Source of the DNA: Natronosporangium hydrolyticum
GTDB taxonomy: Bacteria > Actinomycetota > Actinomycetes > Mycobacteriales > Micromonosporaceae
NCBI RefSeq assembly: GCF_016925615.1
Contig: NZ_CP070499.1
Span: 1,860,001 to 1,924,000 of the forward strand
Reading direction: 5' to 3'
Length of the DNA: 64,000 nt
Below, piece after piece: positions 1 to 8,586 of this stretch. A program made the position numbers and the translations under genes. Below the pieces are notes generated by a model. That model was not told the DNA's origin. It saw only the letters and a program-made list of their open reading frames with translations, and searched no databases. Numbering within the stretch: position 1 is the first letter of the stretch; the number at the start of each line of letters is the position of its first letter.

Positions 1-2752
1 GGATCAGCACGGGACCTTCCACGCCCCGAACCCGGCCGGTCCGTTGCACGACCCTTCGCATCCTCGCGCCGGCGCACCGAAGCTGATGGTCATGGACATG
101 TTCCCCTACCCGTCCGGGGAAGGGCTGCACGTCGGGCACCCGCTGGGCTACATCGGCACCGACTGCTACACCCGGTACGCCCGGATGACCGGCTACAACG
201 TGCTGCACCCGATGGGCTTCGACGCGTTCGGCCTGCCGGCCGAGCAGTACGCGGTGGAGACCGGCACCCACCCGCGTAAGACCACCGAAGCGAACGTCAC
301 CCGCTACCGGCGGCAGCTGCGTCAGCTGGGGTTGGCCTACGACGACCGCCGTTCCTTCGCCACCACCGACGTCGACTACTACCGGTGGACGCAGTGGATC
401 TTCCTGCAGATCTTCAACTCCTGGTTCGACCCGGAGCGTGGCGCTGCCCGCCCGATCGACGAGCTGGTGGCGGCGTACGAGTCGGGGGCGCGGACCACTC
501 CCGACGGTCGGCCCTGGTCGGAGCTGTCCGAGGTGGCGCGACGGGAGATCATCGACGGCTACCGGTTGGCGTACGTGAGCGAGGCGCCGGTCAACTGGTG
601 CCCCGGCCTGGGGACGGTGCTGGCCAATGAGGAGGTCACCCCGGAGGGCCGTTCCGAACGGGGCAACTTCCCGGTCTTCAAGCGCAGCCTGAAGCAGTGG
701 ATGATGCGGATCACCGCCTACGCCGACCGGCTGCTGTCCGATCTGGATGATCTGGACTGGCCGGAGAAGGTCAAGCTGATGCAGCGCAACTGGATCGGCC
801 GCTCCACCGGCGCGCACATCGACTTCCCGACCGAGGCCGGTGCGCTGCGGGTCTTCACCACTCGGCCGGACACCGTCTTCGGGGCGACCTACATGGTGCT
901 GGCGCCCGAGCACGAGCTGGTCGACGAGCTGACGGCGAAGCAGTGGCCGGCGGGCAGCAAACCGGCGTGGACCGGCGGTCACCCCGACCCGGTCGCGGCG
1001 GTGGCCGCTTATCGGAGCGAGGCGGCGGCCAAGACCGAGTCGGAGCGCACCGCCGAATCCCGGGAGAAGACCGGCGTGTTCATCGGCGCGTTCGCCACCA
1101 ACCCGGTGACCGGGGGTCAGATCCCGATCTTCATCGCCGACTATGTGCTGGCCGGCTACGGCACCGGGGCGATCATGGCGGTGCCCGGGCAGGACGAGCG
1201 GGACTGGGAGTTCGCCGAGGTCTTCGACCTGCCGATCATCCGGACCGTGCAGCCGCCGGCCGACTTCGACGGCCAGGCGTACACCGGCGACGGTCCGGCG
1301 ATCAACTCCGCCAACCCGGCCGCCGGGATCACCCTGGACGGGCTGGCGATGACCGAGGCGAAGGCCCGGATCATCGCCTGGCTGGCCGAGCACGGCCACG
1401 GCGAGGAGGCGATCACCTACCGGCTGCGGGACTGGCTGTTCAGCCGCCAGCGGTATTGGGGGGAGCCGTTCCCGATCGTCTACGACGAGACCGGCCTGCC
1501 GGTGGCGCTGCCCGAGTCCCAGTTGCCGGTGGCGCTGCCGGAGGTGGCCGACTTCTCGCCGAAGACCTTCGACCCGCAGGACGCCGGGTCGACGCCGGAG
1601 ACACCGCTGTCGCGCAACCACGAGTGGGCGACGGTGGAGTTGGACCTGGGGGACGGGCCGAAGGTCTACACCCGGGAGACCAACGTGATGCCGCAGTGGG
1701 CCGGCTCCTGCTGGTATGAGCTGCGCTACCTGGACCCGACCAACGACCAGGCGTTGGTGGACCCGGCGAACGAAAAGTACTGGATGGGGCCGCGGCACGA
1801 GCGGGACAGCGGCGGGGTCGACCTGTACGTCGGCGGTGTGGAACACGCGGTGCTGCACCTGCTGTACGCCCGGTTCTGGCACAAGGTGCTGTACGACCTG
1901 GGGCACCTGAGCAGCCACGAGCCGTTCCGCCGGCTGTTCAACCAGGGCTACATCCAGGCGTACGCCTACACCGACCCGCGCGGGGTCTACGTCCCCGCGC
2001 ACGAGGTGGAGCAGCGCGACGGCCAGTACTTCTACGGTGACACCCCGGTCCGTCAGGAGTACGGCAAGATGGGTAAGTCGCTGAAGAATGTGGTTACGCC
2101 CGACTTCATGTGCGCCGAGTACGGTGCCGACACGTTCCGGGTCTACGAGATGTCGATGGGGCCGCTGGACGTGTCCCGGCCGTGGGAGACCCGGGCGGTG
2201 GTCGGGTCGCAGCGGTTCCTGCAGCGGCTGTGGCGGCTGGTGGTGGACGAGCACACCGGCGCGGTCCGGGTGACCGAGTCGGAGCTGGACGAGCAGACCT
2301 ACAAGTTGCTGCACAAGGTGATCGACGGGGTCCGTGGCGACATGGACAACCTGCGGTTCAATACCGCGATCGCCAAGCTGATCGAGCTGACCAACCGGGC
2401 CACCCAGATCTCCGGCCCGGGCACGCCGCGGGCGGTGGTGGAGCCCCTGGTGCTGATGGTGGCGCCGTTCGCCCCGCACTTGGCGGAGGAGCTGTGGCGC
2501 CAGCTGGGGTACGACGACTCGCTGGCGTACGCCCCGTTCCCGCAGGCTGACCCGGAGGCGCTGGTGGCCGAGACGGTCACCTATCCGGTGCAGGTCAAGG
2601 GCAAGGTGCGGGCCCGGATCGAGATCGACCCGGACGCGCCGGAGTCCGAGGTGCGGGCGGCGGCGCTGGCCGCGGTCGCCGACCAGCTGGGTGGCGCGGA
2701 GCCGCGCAAGGTCATCGTGGTCCCCGGGAAGATGGTCAGCATCGTCCCCTGA
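1..2752 (+). CDS. leuS: Leucyl-tRNA synthetase, 5'-truncated by window edge
   Basis: Charges tRNA-Leu with leucine in the cytoplasm. The reading frame is open to the first base of the window, and the residues before the first possible TTG start (base 44) still look like the LeuRS N-terminus (a [13 protein letters not shown]-like stretch). The true start therefore lies upstream and only a few tens of residues are missing. The class I HIGH signature appears as HVGH just after the [10 protein letters not shown] segment near base 130. The threonine-rich editing (CP1) motif TTRPDTVFG is near base 860, and the KMSKS loop appears as KMGKS near base 2070. The C-terminal anticodon-binding region and stop are intact. 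A long hairpin follows the stop within 11 bases. Essential housekeeping gene; identification is secure. Confidence 0.97.
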   Translation, partial: DQHGTFHAPNPAGPLHDPSHPRAGAPKLMVMDMFPYPSGEGLHVGHPLGYIGTDCYTRYARMTGYNVLHPMGFDAFGLPAEQYAVETGTHPRKTTEANVTRYRRQLRQLGLAYDDRRSFATTDVDYYRWTQWIFLQIFNSWFDPERGAARPIDELVAAYESGARTTPDGRPWSELSEVARREIIDGYRLAYVSEAPVNWCPGLGTVLANEEVTPEGRSERGNFPVFKRSLKQWMMRITAYADRLLSDLDDLDWPEKVKLMQRNWIGRSTGAHIDFPTEAGALRVFTTRPDTVFGATYMVLAPEHELVDELTAKQWPAGSKPAWTGGHPDPVAAVAAYRSEAAAKTESERTAESREKTGVFIGAFATNPVTGGQIPIFIADYVLAGYGTGAIMAVPGQDERDWEFAEVFDLPIIRTVQPPADFDGQAYTGDGPAINSANPAAGITLDGLAMTEAKARIIAWLAEHGHGEEAITYRLRDWLFSRQRYWGEPFPIVYDETGLPVALPESQLPVALPEVADFSPKTFDPQDAGSTPETPLSRNHEWATVELDLGDGPKVYTRETNVMPQWAGSCWYELRYLDPTNDQALVDPANEKYWMGPRHERDSGGVDLYVGGVEHAVLHLLYARFWHKVLYDLGHLSSHEPFRRLFNQGYIQAYAYTDPRGVYVPAHEVEQRDGQYFYGDTPVRQEYGKMGKSLKNVVTPDFMCAEYGADTFRVYEMSMGPLDVSRPWETRAVVGSQRFLQRLWRLVVDEHTGAVRVTESELDEQTYKLLHKVIDGVRGDMDNLRFNTAIAKLIELTNRATQISGPGTPRAVVEPLVLMVAPFAPHLAEELWRQLGYDDSLAYAPFPQADPEALVAETVTYPVQVKGKVRARIEIDPDAPESEVRAAALAAVADQLGGAEPRKVIVVPGKMVSIVP

Positions 2753-2762
2753 GCCGCGGCAG

Positions 2763-2841
2763 CTTGGTTGGCTGGGGAGGGATCTTGCGCACGGATAAAT
2801 CCGACTTATCCGTGCGCAAGATCCCTCCCCAGCCAACCAAG
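2763..2841. terminator. 36-bp perfect hairpin after leuS
   Basis: Two perfect 36-nt inverted arms (2763-2798 and 2806-2841) are separated by a 7-nt loop. The position directly after the leuS stop suits a factor-independent terminator, but there is no U tract and the arms are far longer than a terminator needs. Similar long palindromes occur elsewhere in this window (8281, 9927, 25814, 60313), so it may belong to a dispersed palindromic element family. Confidence 0.7.
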
Positions 2842-2978
2842 GGCGGGGTGCTGTTAGCGCACTTAAGCGTAGAAATACCTCATTTCCTGATTACTGCGAG
2901 AAGTGGCACGGATACGCGAACTCCGGGCTCGGTCGTCTCTAGTGTGGAGCGCGGCAGGGCAACGAAAGGAGGCTAGCG

Positions 2979-3002
2979 ATGCGGCACATCGACTGGGCCT
3001 GA
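2979..3002 (+). CDS. Possible 7-codon leader ORF (MRHIDWA)
   Basis: An ATG at 2979 is preceded at 6-nt spacing by an excellent Shine-Dalgarno AAAGGAGG (2965-2972). It is followed by only six more codons and a TGA. The ribosome-binding site is stronger than that of the large gene 91 bases downstream. It could be a leader peptide tuning the GGDEF-EAL gene, or a chance match. No attenuator-like residue run (repeated Trp, Cys and so on) is present. Confidence 0.3.
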   Translation: MRHIDWA

Positions 3003-3093
3003 GGCCAGCGCAGGACCCCTCGGACCCCAGACTGCGGTAGCCTGGCAGCGGTCGCGCTGCCGCGGCGATCGGTGTCCGGGAGGGAGCGCCTCC

Positions 3094-5547
3094 GTGCGTA
3101 CGAACGAGACCGACAGGTGGCTCGACCGCCTCGTCGGTCTCGTCGTGTTGGCCGCACTCGGCTGTCTGGGCTGGGCCGTCGTCAGCATCGGCGAGACGCC
3201 GCCAGCGGTGTATCTGCTCGTGGTGGCGACGCTGCTGACGCTCGCGGGCCTCTGCCGCCGGATCCACCTCAACCTCCGGCAGCAGCTCACCATCACCTCC
3301 GGTGGCGCCGCGATCCTGGTCGCGGTGGTGCTCCTGCCGCCGCCGTGGGCGATCCTGGCGGTCGCTGTGGCCGTGTTGATCGGCCAGGCCGCCCACCGGC
3401 GGCCACTGCGTAAGGCCGCCTTCAACACCGCCACCGAGACGCTCGGAGTCAGCGCCGCCTCGGCCGCGTTCCACGCCGTCGGCGGCGCCCCGATCACGGT
3501 CGCCGACCGGTCGCTGCTGACGCTGTTGGTGGCGCTGGTGGTCGCGATGGTGGCCTATGCGCTCGTCGACGAGCTAGTGAGCGTGCCGGTCATCGCCCTG
3601 GCCAGCCGGACCTCATGGTGGCGGCTTGTCCGGGGCAACGCCTTGATACTGGCGGTGGTCCGGGCTACCAGCCTGGCGCTGGCACTGGCGACGGTGACTC
3701 TGCACGCGATCAACCCGGTGCTGGTGACGCTCGCCCCGCTCGGGGTGCTGGTCGCCTACCTGGCCTACCGGCACCGGCTGCACCTGCGCGAGGAGCGGCG
3801 AGCCTGGCAGCAGCTCGCCGCCTCCACCGACGCCTTGAGCAGTGTCGGGGTGGACAACGTCCTCTACACCGCGATCCGGGGCGCGGCCGGGCTCTTCCCG
3901 GACCTGAAGATCGAGGTGGAGCTGGCGGACTCCGAGCCTCGCCGGGTGGTGCGGGGCGATCGGCACGGCGTCCACTACGACGGGGACCCCCGGCAGGCGC
4001 CCACCCAGGCCGGTCCGTGCCTGTCGGTGCCGCTCGGCCTCGACACCGACCAGGAGCCGCTGGGCATGCTACGGCTGTGGTTCCGGGTGGAGGCTCGGCT
4101 CTCCGACCGGGAGCAGTACATGCTCGCCACCTTCACCGCCGGTCTCTCCACCGCGATCCGCAACGCGGCAGCGTACGCCGAGGTTTCCCGGCTCGCCGAA
4201 CGGCACGCGTACGACGCGAGCCATGACGCGTTGACCGACCTGCCCAACCGTCGACAGCTCCATGGCCGGGTCACCCAGCTGTGGCAACGCGGCGAGCCGG
4301 GCACCGTCGCGTTGATGCTGCTCGACATCGACCACTTTAAAGAGGTCAACGACACGCTCGGGCATGACGCGGGTGATCAGGTGATCGTGGAGGTCGGTCA
4401 GCGCCTGCGCGCAGCCGCCGGCGACAGCATGGTGATCCGGCTGGGTGGGGACGAGTTCGCCGTGCTCTTCGACGGACTGGCGAACCCCGCGGCGGCCTCC
4501 GGTCGGGCTTGGGACGTGTTGGCGACGCTACGCCACCCGATGGACCTGCGGGGAGTGTTGATCAGCCTCCACACCAGCGCCGGGTTGGCGGTGGCGAGCG
4601 ACCCGACCGACCCTACGGAGCTGCTGCGCCGCGCGGATGTGGCGATGTACCAGGCTAAGGATTCTGGCCGGCAGGTGGCGGTCTACGCGCGCACCAGCGA
4701 CAGCGCCGACCGTACCCGGCTGGCGCTCGCCGGAGAGCTGCCCCGGGCGGTGGAGGGGCGCGAGTTCGCGGTGCACTATCAGCCCATTGTGGACCTGGCG
4801 AGCGGGCGCGTCCTGGGCGCCGAGGCGCTCACCCGGTGGGCACATCCCGACCTCGGTGACCTGCCGCCCGCCACCTTCCTCGGCCTGGTCGAACGCTCCG
4901 GGTTGCTCGCCCCGTTCACCGAGACGGTGCTGAACCGCGCCCTGGCCGCTGCGGCGTACTGGCGCCGGGAGGGCTTCGAGCTGCAGATCGCAGTGAACGT
5001 GTCGCCACGCAGCCTCGGTGACCCACGGTTACCGGCGATGGTGTTGGATGCGCTGCAGGCGCACGGGGTGCCGCCGCAGCGGCTGACCCTGGAGCTGACC
5101 GAGTCGGCGGCGATCGGCTACCTCGAGGTGGTGACGTGCGCGGTGGCGACGCTGCGGGAAGCCGGGATCCGGATCGCGCTCGACGACTTCGGCACCCGGC
5201 ACTCCAGCCTCTCAGCCGTCTTCCAACTCCCGGTCGACCAGCTGAAGATCGACCGTACCTTCGTCTCCGCGCTGGGCACCTCCCGCGAGGCGAAAGGTCT
5301 GGTGTGCTCGATCCTCGAACTCGGGCGGGAACTCGGGCAGCTGGTCGTCGCCGAGGGCGTCGAGGAGGTGCAGCAGCGGCAGACCTTATGGGAGCTGGGC
5401 TGCGTCGCCGCTCAGGGGAGCCTGTTCGGGTGGCCGCCGCAGACCAGCGATGCGCTGTTGCGCTCGCTGCGGCAAGGCTTCGACGGCGAGCAGGGGACGT
5501 TGGCGCCGAAGCTGCAGCAGCTGGCCCGAGCCGACTCCGTCGGCTAA
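3094..5547 (+). CDS. Membrane-anchored GAF-GGDEF-EAL cyclic-di-GMP protein
   Basis: Predicted to make and/or break c-di-GMP at the membrane. Residues 1-215 hold several hydrophobic helices, followed by a GAF-like sensory region (about 230-360). The GGDEF domain has an intact GGDEF signature at residues 451-455 (RLGGDEFAVL). The EAL domain has an intact EAL at 577-579, with the downstream motifs NVSPRSL, ELTES, DDFGT, KIDRTFV and EGVEE all present. Both catalytic halves therefore look competent, which is typical of actinomycete CdgB/RmdB-like bifunctional proteins. The usual QGYLFGRP near the end is QGSLFGWP. The GTG start follows a GGGAGGG-rich stretch. It contains at least two TTA leucine codons, rare in such genomes. 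It probably forms a single-gene unit, isolated by the hairpin upstream and a convergent gene downstream. Confidence 0.93.
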   Translation: MRTNETDRWLDRLVGLVVLAALGCLGWAVVSIGETPPAVYLLVVATLLTLAGLCRRIHLNLRQQLTITSGGAAILVAVVLLPPPWAILAVAVAVLIGQAAHRRPLRKAAFNTATETLGVSAASAAFHAVGGAPITVADRSLLTLLVALVVAMVAYALVDELVSVPVIALASRTSWWRLVRGNALILAVVRATSLALALATVTLHAINPVLVTLAPLGVLVAYLAYRHRLHLREERRAWQQLAASTDALSSVGVDNVLYTAIRGAAGLFPDLKIEVELADSEPRRVVRGDRHGVHYDGDPRQAPTQAGPCLSVPLGLDTDQEPLGMLRLWFRVEARLSDREQYMLATFTAGLSTAIRNAAAYAEVSRLAERHAYDASHDALTDLPNRRQLHGRVTQLWQRGEPGTVALMLLDIDHFKEVNDTLGHDAGDQVIVEVGQRLRAAAGDSMVIRLGGDEFAVLFDGLANPAAASGRAWDVLATLRHPMDLRGVLISLHTSAGLAVASDPTDPTELLRRADVAMYQAKDSGRQVAVYARTSDSADRTRLALAGELPRAVEGREFAVHYQPIVDLASGRVLGAEALTRWAHPDLGDLPPATFLGLVERSGLLAPFTETVLNRALAAAAYWRREGFELQIAVNVSPRSLGDPRLPAMVLDALQAHGVPPQRLTLELTESAAIGYLEVVTCAVATLREAGIRIALDDFGTRHSSLSAVFQLPVDQLKIDRTFVSALGTSREAKGLVCSILELGRELGQLVVAEGVEEVQQRQTLWELGCVAAQGSLFGWPPQTSDALLRSLRQGFDGEQGTLAPKLQQLARADSVG

Positions 5548-5571
5548 CCGCGCTGGTCGCCCAGCCGTCGG

Positions 5572-7050
5572 CTAGCTGCGCTGGCCGAGTGGAGGCCGGA
5601 CCAGCGTGTTGTCGATGTAGCAGTAGCGCCAGTGCTCACCCGGCTCCAGCGACTCCACGATCGGGTGGTTGGTCTGCCGGAAATGAGCAGTTGCATGCTT
5701 GTTGATCGAGTCGTCACAGCATCGCACCACACCACAGCTAAGACACAGTCGCAGCTGCACCCAGTCGTCTCCGGTAGCGACGCACTCCGCGCATTCTTGC
5801 TGGTCGGTCTCGGTCACCCTGATCTGGTCCAGATGGGTGCAGGCGGTGCTGATCGTCTCCTCGCGTACGTAACGCCAGTTCTCGCGAAACAGCCAATCCG
5901 GCAGCACCCGGGCCAGCAGCCGGGAGCGGGCAGCGAGCAACGGGCTGAAGATGGCCAGGATGAGGACGTAGAGAGCGACGAATGGTCCGATCCGGGCATC
6001 CAGCCCGGCCGCGAGCGCCAGCGTCACCAGGATCAGGGAGAACTCGCCCCGGCCGAGGATGGTCAACCCGATGTTCGCCGCCGCCCGCTGGTTGAGCCCG
6101 AACAGCCGGGCGGTCCACACCCCGGCGATGACGTTGCAGGCCACAGTGACGACTACCGCGATCGCGACCGGAATCGCCACCGCCCCGAAGTCGCCCACGT
6201 CGATGCTCAGTCCGAAGGTCACGAAGAACACCGCGGCGAACAGGTCCCGCATCGGCAGCACCACGCGTTCCACTCGCTCCCGGACCGCGGTACGCGAGAC
6301 CACCAGGCCGATGAGCAGCGCCCCGATCGCGTCGGAGACCCCGACCTCCTCGGAGAGCCCGGCGACGAGCACCACCAGGCCGATCGCGAGCACCGCCAGC
6401 AGCTCGTCCTCCCGGCTGCCGATCACCGTCCCGATCACCCGGGCGCCGTAACGGGCGATGGTGAACAGCAGCAGCAGGAACCCGAAGCTGATCGCGATGT
6501 CCCGGGCGAAGCCCAACGGCGACCCGGCGCCGGAGAGCACCGGCGCCAACAGCGCCAGATAGAAGGCGAGGAAGATGTCCTCGATGACGATGATCCCCAG
6601 CACCGCCGGGGTCTCGACGTTGGCTAGCCGGCGTAGCTCGATCAGCAGCTTGGTGGCGATAGCGGAGGAGGAGATTCCCATCGCACCGGCGATCACCAGC
6701 GCCTCCGCTGCCCCCCACCCGAGCGCGAACCCGAGCGCCAAACCGGCCGAAATGTTGAGGCCGATATAGAAACCGGCGGCAAGAAACAGCCGCCGACCGC
6801 TGCTGAGCACCTGTTCGACCGGGAACTCCAGACCCAGGTGAAACAGCAGCAGCACCAGCCCAAGCGCCGCCAGCAGCGACAGATCACCGGGGTGCGCAAC
6901 GAAGACCGGCCCGGGCGTACCCGGTCCGAGGAGGATCCCCACGATCAGGTAGCAGGGGATCGTTGGTAGGCCGAAGCGGCGGCCGATGCGTGCCACCAGC
7001 CCGGCGACCAGGACCACCGCCCCGATCCCGATCAGGTCGACATGCTCCAC
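5572..7050 (-). CDS. CPA2 cation/proton antiporter with C-terminal UBP-like zinc finger
   Basis: Integral membrane K+(Na+)/H+ exchanger of the KefB/KhtU type. About 12 hydrophobic segments fill residues 1-385. They include the typical LPTIPCYLIVGILLGP start, LLLFHLGLEF, the ISSSAIATKLL stretch and GRGEFSLIL. After residue about 395 the chain turns cytosolic, with ordered Cys/His residues (CTHL, CAEC, CLSCGVVRCC, H, H) ending in a W-x-YC segment. This is the pattern of a UBP-type (ubiquitin-protease/BUZ) zinc finger, found in bacteria mainly as short stand-alone proteins. The GTG start lies 25 bases after the small regulatory gene, so the two are co-transcribed. The antiporter call is secure; the zinc-finger call rests on Cys/His spacing. 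Confidence 0.88.
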   Translation of the reverse strand: MEHVDLIGIGAVVLVAGLVARIGRRFGLPTIPCYLIVGILLGPGTPGPVFVAHPGDLSLLAALGLVLLLFHLGLEFPVEQVLSSGRRLFLAAGFYIGLNISAGLALGFALGWGAAEALVIAGAMGISSSAIATKLLIELRRLANVETPAVLGIIVIEDIFLAFYLALLAPVLSGAGSPLGFARDIAISFGFLLLLFTIARYGARVIGTVIGSREDELLAVLAIGLVVLVAGLSEEVGVSDAIGALLIGLVVSRTAVRERVERVVLPMRDLFAAVFFVTFGLSIDVGDFGAVAIPVAIAVVVTVACNVIAGVWTARLFGLNQRAAANIGLTILGRGEFSLILVTLALAAGLDARIGPFVALYVLILAIFSPLLAARSRLLARVLPDWLFRENWRYVREETISTACTHLDQIRVTETDQQECAECVATGDDWVQLRLCLSCGVVRCCDDSINKHATAHFRQTNHPIVESLEPGEHWRYCYIDNTLVRPPLGQRS

Positions 7051-7075
7051 CCCGCGCCCCCCGCCGCCGCGGTGT

Positions 7076-7303
7076 TCACTCTTCGAAGAAGGTGCCGCCG
7101 AGCAGCGCCCCCAACTTGCGGGCTTGCTCCTCGGTCAGCTCAACCACCGCGGTCGGCTCATCGCTGGTGTCGGCGAAGACGTAGAGATCGCGGGTGCGGT
7201 CCTTACGGACCACCACCGAGAGCCGGCGCTCGCCGCGGCCAAGGTCGAGGTCGTAGCGCCGGCCGATCCCCGGTAGCTCCTGGACGTGCACGCCATGACC
7301 CAT
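7076..7303 (-). CDS. Small antiporter regulatory subunit (KhtT N-domain-like)
   Basis: A 75-aa soluble protein beginning HVQELPGIGRRYDLDL. That is the typical opening of KhtT-like regulatory subunits that gate CPA2 antiporters. The usual family member is about 160 aa and carries a C-terminal RCK_C (TrkA-C) ligand-binding domain; this one stops after the first domain with an intact stop codon. It sits directly upstream of the antiporter gene, 25 bases apart on the same strand, so a regulatory partner role is the natural inference. With RCK_C absent, nucleotide sensing may be lost or moved elsewhere, possibly to the zinc finger of the antiporter. Confidence 0.75.
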   Translation of the reverse strand: MGHGVHVQELPGIGRRYDLDLGRGERRLSVVVRKDRTRDLYVFADTSDEPTAVVELTEEQARKLGALLGGTFFEE

Positions 7304-7409
7304 CCTGCGCTCCTTGGTGAGGGTCGGACTATCTCCAGCTTACGGCGCGGTGCCCAGCGTCTGTCGCTATTCGGCGGCAAGCCGGGCGGCGTTCGCGGGC
7401 ACAGCGGCG

Positions 7410-8204
7410 TTACTGCTCGGCCACCTCGAGGACCGGCGAGCTCTCATCGCCGCTCCCCGGTTGGGCCGCGGCCCGGGGCCGGCCGAGTACGAGATAACCG
7501 AGGCCGAGGATGCCCCGGTAACCACCGACGTACTGGCGCAGCCGGGAGTCGAGCTCGTCGCCGACCTCGGTGGCCTGCGGGTCGGCCGGGTTCGCCAGCA
7601 GCCACTCCTGGCTGCCCGCCAACCAGCTCGACTCGAAGTCGTCCCATTCCCGCTGGTCGGCGGTGCTCAGGTGCAGCACCCGCCAACCGGTTACCCGGGC
7701 CTGCTCGACCAGGTCCGCGAGCGAGCCGGTCTGGTCGCCGAAGAGGTCGATCAGCTCGGCGGTTGGCGACTGCTGCCAGAAGACCTCCCCGAACAGCAAC
7801 CGGCCCCCGGGGCTGACCAGGTGGGTCAGCGCGCGCAGCGCGTCAACGGTCCCACCGAGGGCGTGGGCGGCGCCGACGCAGAGCACCCGGTCGGCCGGTT
7901 CGCGCCAGTCCGCGGCGTCGTGGGCCACGAACCGCACCCGGGCGTCGAGCGACCGGTCGGCGGCGAGGGCGCGACCCTGCGTCAGCAGCGCCTCGTCCAC
8001 GTCGACCCCGGTGCCGGTCACCTCGGTGGGCGCCGCGTCAACCGCGCGCAGCAGCAGCTCACCCCACCCGCAGCCCAGGTCGAGCAGGTGGCTGGCGGCC
8101 GGCAGGTCCAGTCGCTGTAGCAGTAGTTCGGCGTGGCTGTCCGAGAGCGGAGTGTTCCACCGCATCCGGGCGTACCGGGCGGCGCGCAGAGCTGGTGACG
8201 ACAT
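7410..8204 (-). CDS. Class I SAM-dependent methyltransferase
   Basis: A cytoplasmic methyltransferase of 264 aa with a Rossmann fold. Motif I is LLDLGCGWGELLL (residues about 40-52). An acidic motif II residue follows in GTGVDVDEALL, and VSPGGRLLFGEVFW is a motif post-III-like segment. The substrate cannot be read from sequence. The ATG start is clear at 8202-8204. It lies 106 bases upstream of, and in the same direction as, the antiporter pair, and could be co-transcribed with it. No link to the natural-product cluster is visible. Confidence 0.85.
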   Translation of the reverse strand: MSSPALRAARYARMRWNTPLSDSHAELLLQRLDLPAASHLLDLGCGWGELLLRAVDAAPTEVTGTGVDVDEALLTQGRALAADRSLDARVRFVAHDAADWREPADRVLCVGAAHALGGTVDALRALTHLVSPGGRLLFGEVFWQQSPTAELIDLFGDQTGSLADLVEQARVTGWRVLHLSTADQREWDDFESSWLAGSQEWLLANPADPQATEVGDELDSRLRQYVGGYRGILGLGYLVLGRPRAAAQPGSGDESSPVLEVAEQ

Positions 8205-8280
8205 CCGGCGAGTCTGGCAGCGGGCGATGGGCGGTGCACCCTGATTTCACCGGCGGGCGCCCGCGCCAGCGAGCATGTCC

Positions 8281-8364
8281 TTCTTGGTGGGTTGAGTGGC
8301 GCCAGATTTGCCAGGTTCGATCAGTTCTGTGAACCTAGTGGATCACCACTCAACCCACCAAGAA
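8281..8364. repeat. Intergenic inverted repeat with 19-bp perfect arms
   Basis: Arms 8281-8299 and 8346-8364 are perfect reverse complements around a 46-nt loop. The loop contains its own small inverted pair (AGGTTC/GAACCT). The repeat sits between the methyltransferase start and the IS110 element. It could fold as a large hairpin transcript, or be a palindromic element near which the IS inserted. It is one of the long hairpins scattered over this window. Confidence 0.6.
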
Positions 8365-8410
8365 ATACATGGCCCCTGGCGGGACCGCCCGTAGGTAGGT
8401 GAAACTCGGT

Positions 8411-8556
8411 CGGCGGTGTCGCTCGCCGTCGCCGGTTACGCTTGGTGCCCTTTCGGTGCCTGAAACCAAGAATGGCGCGGGAGCCCGTCCCTGGTACCCC
8501 AGGTTGTTGCCCCCGAGCACGTGTCTCAGTGTCATGAGTCTATGACGGGCTCCGCG
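8411..8556 (+). ncRNA. Candidate IS110 bridge RNA
   Basis: The non-coding stretch just upstream of the transposase folds by eye into three consecutive stems. The first is CGGCG/CGCCG (8411-8415 with 8424-8428). The second is CTTGGT/ACCAAG (8441-8446 with 8465-8470). The third is a large stem of 13 pairs with one bulged G (8476-8489 with 8544-8556), enclosing an internal region of about 54 nt. IS110-group elements carry a bridge RNA in their left non-coding end, with a 5' stem-loop followed by target-binding and donor-binding loops. Place and architecture match. The exact ends and guide sequences cannot be assigned without the element boundaries. Confidence 0.5.
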
Positions 8557-8586
8557 GGCGACGCCGTCTGATTGGTGCGCGATCGG

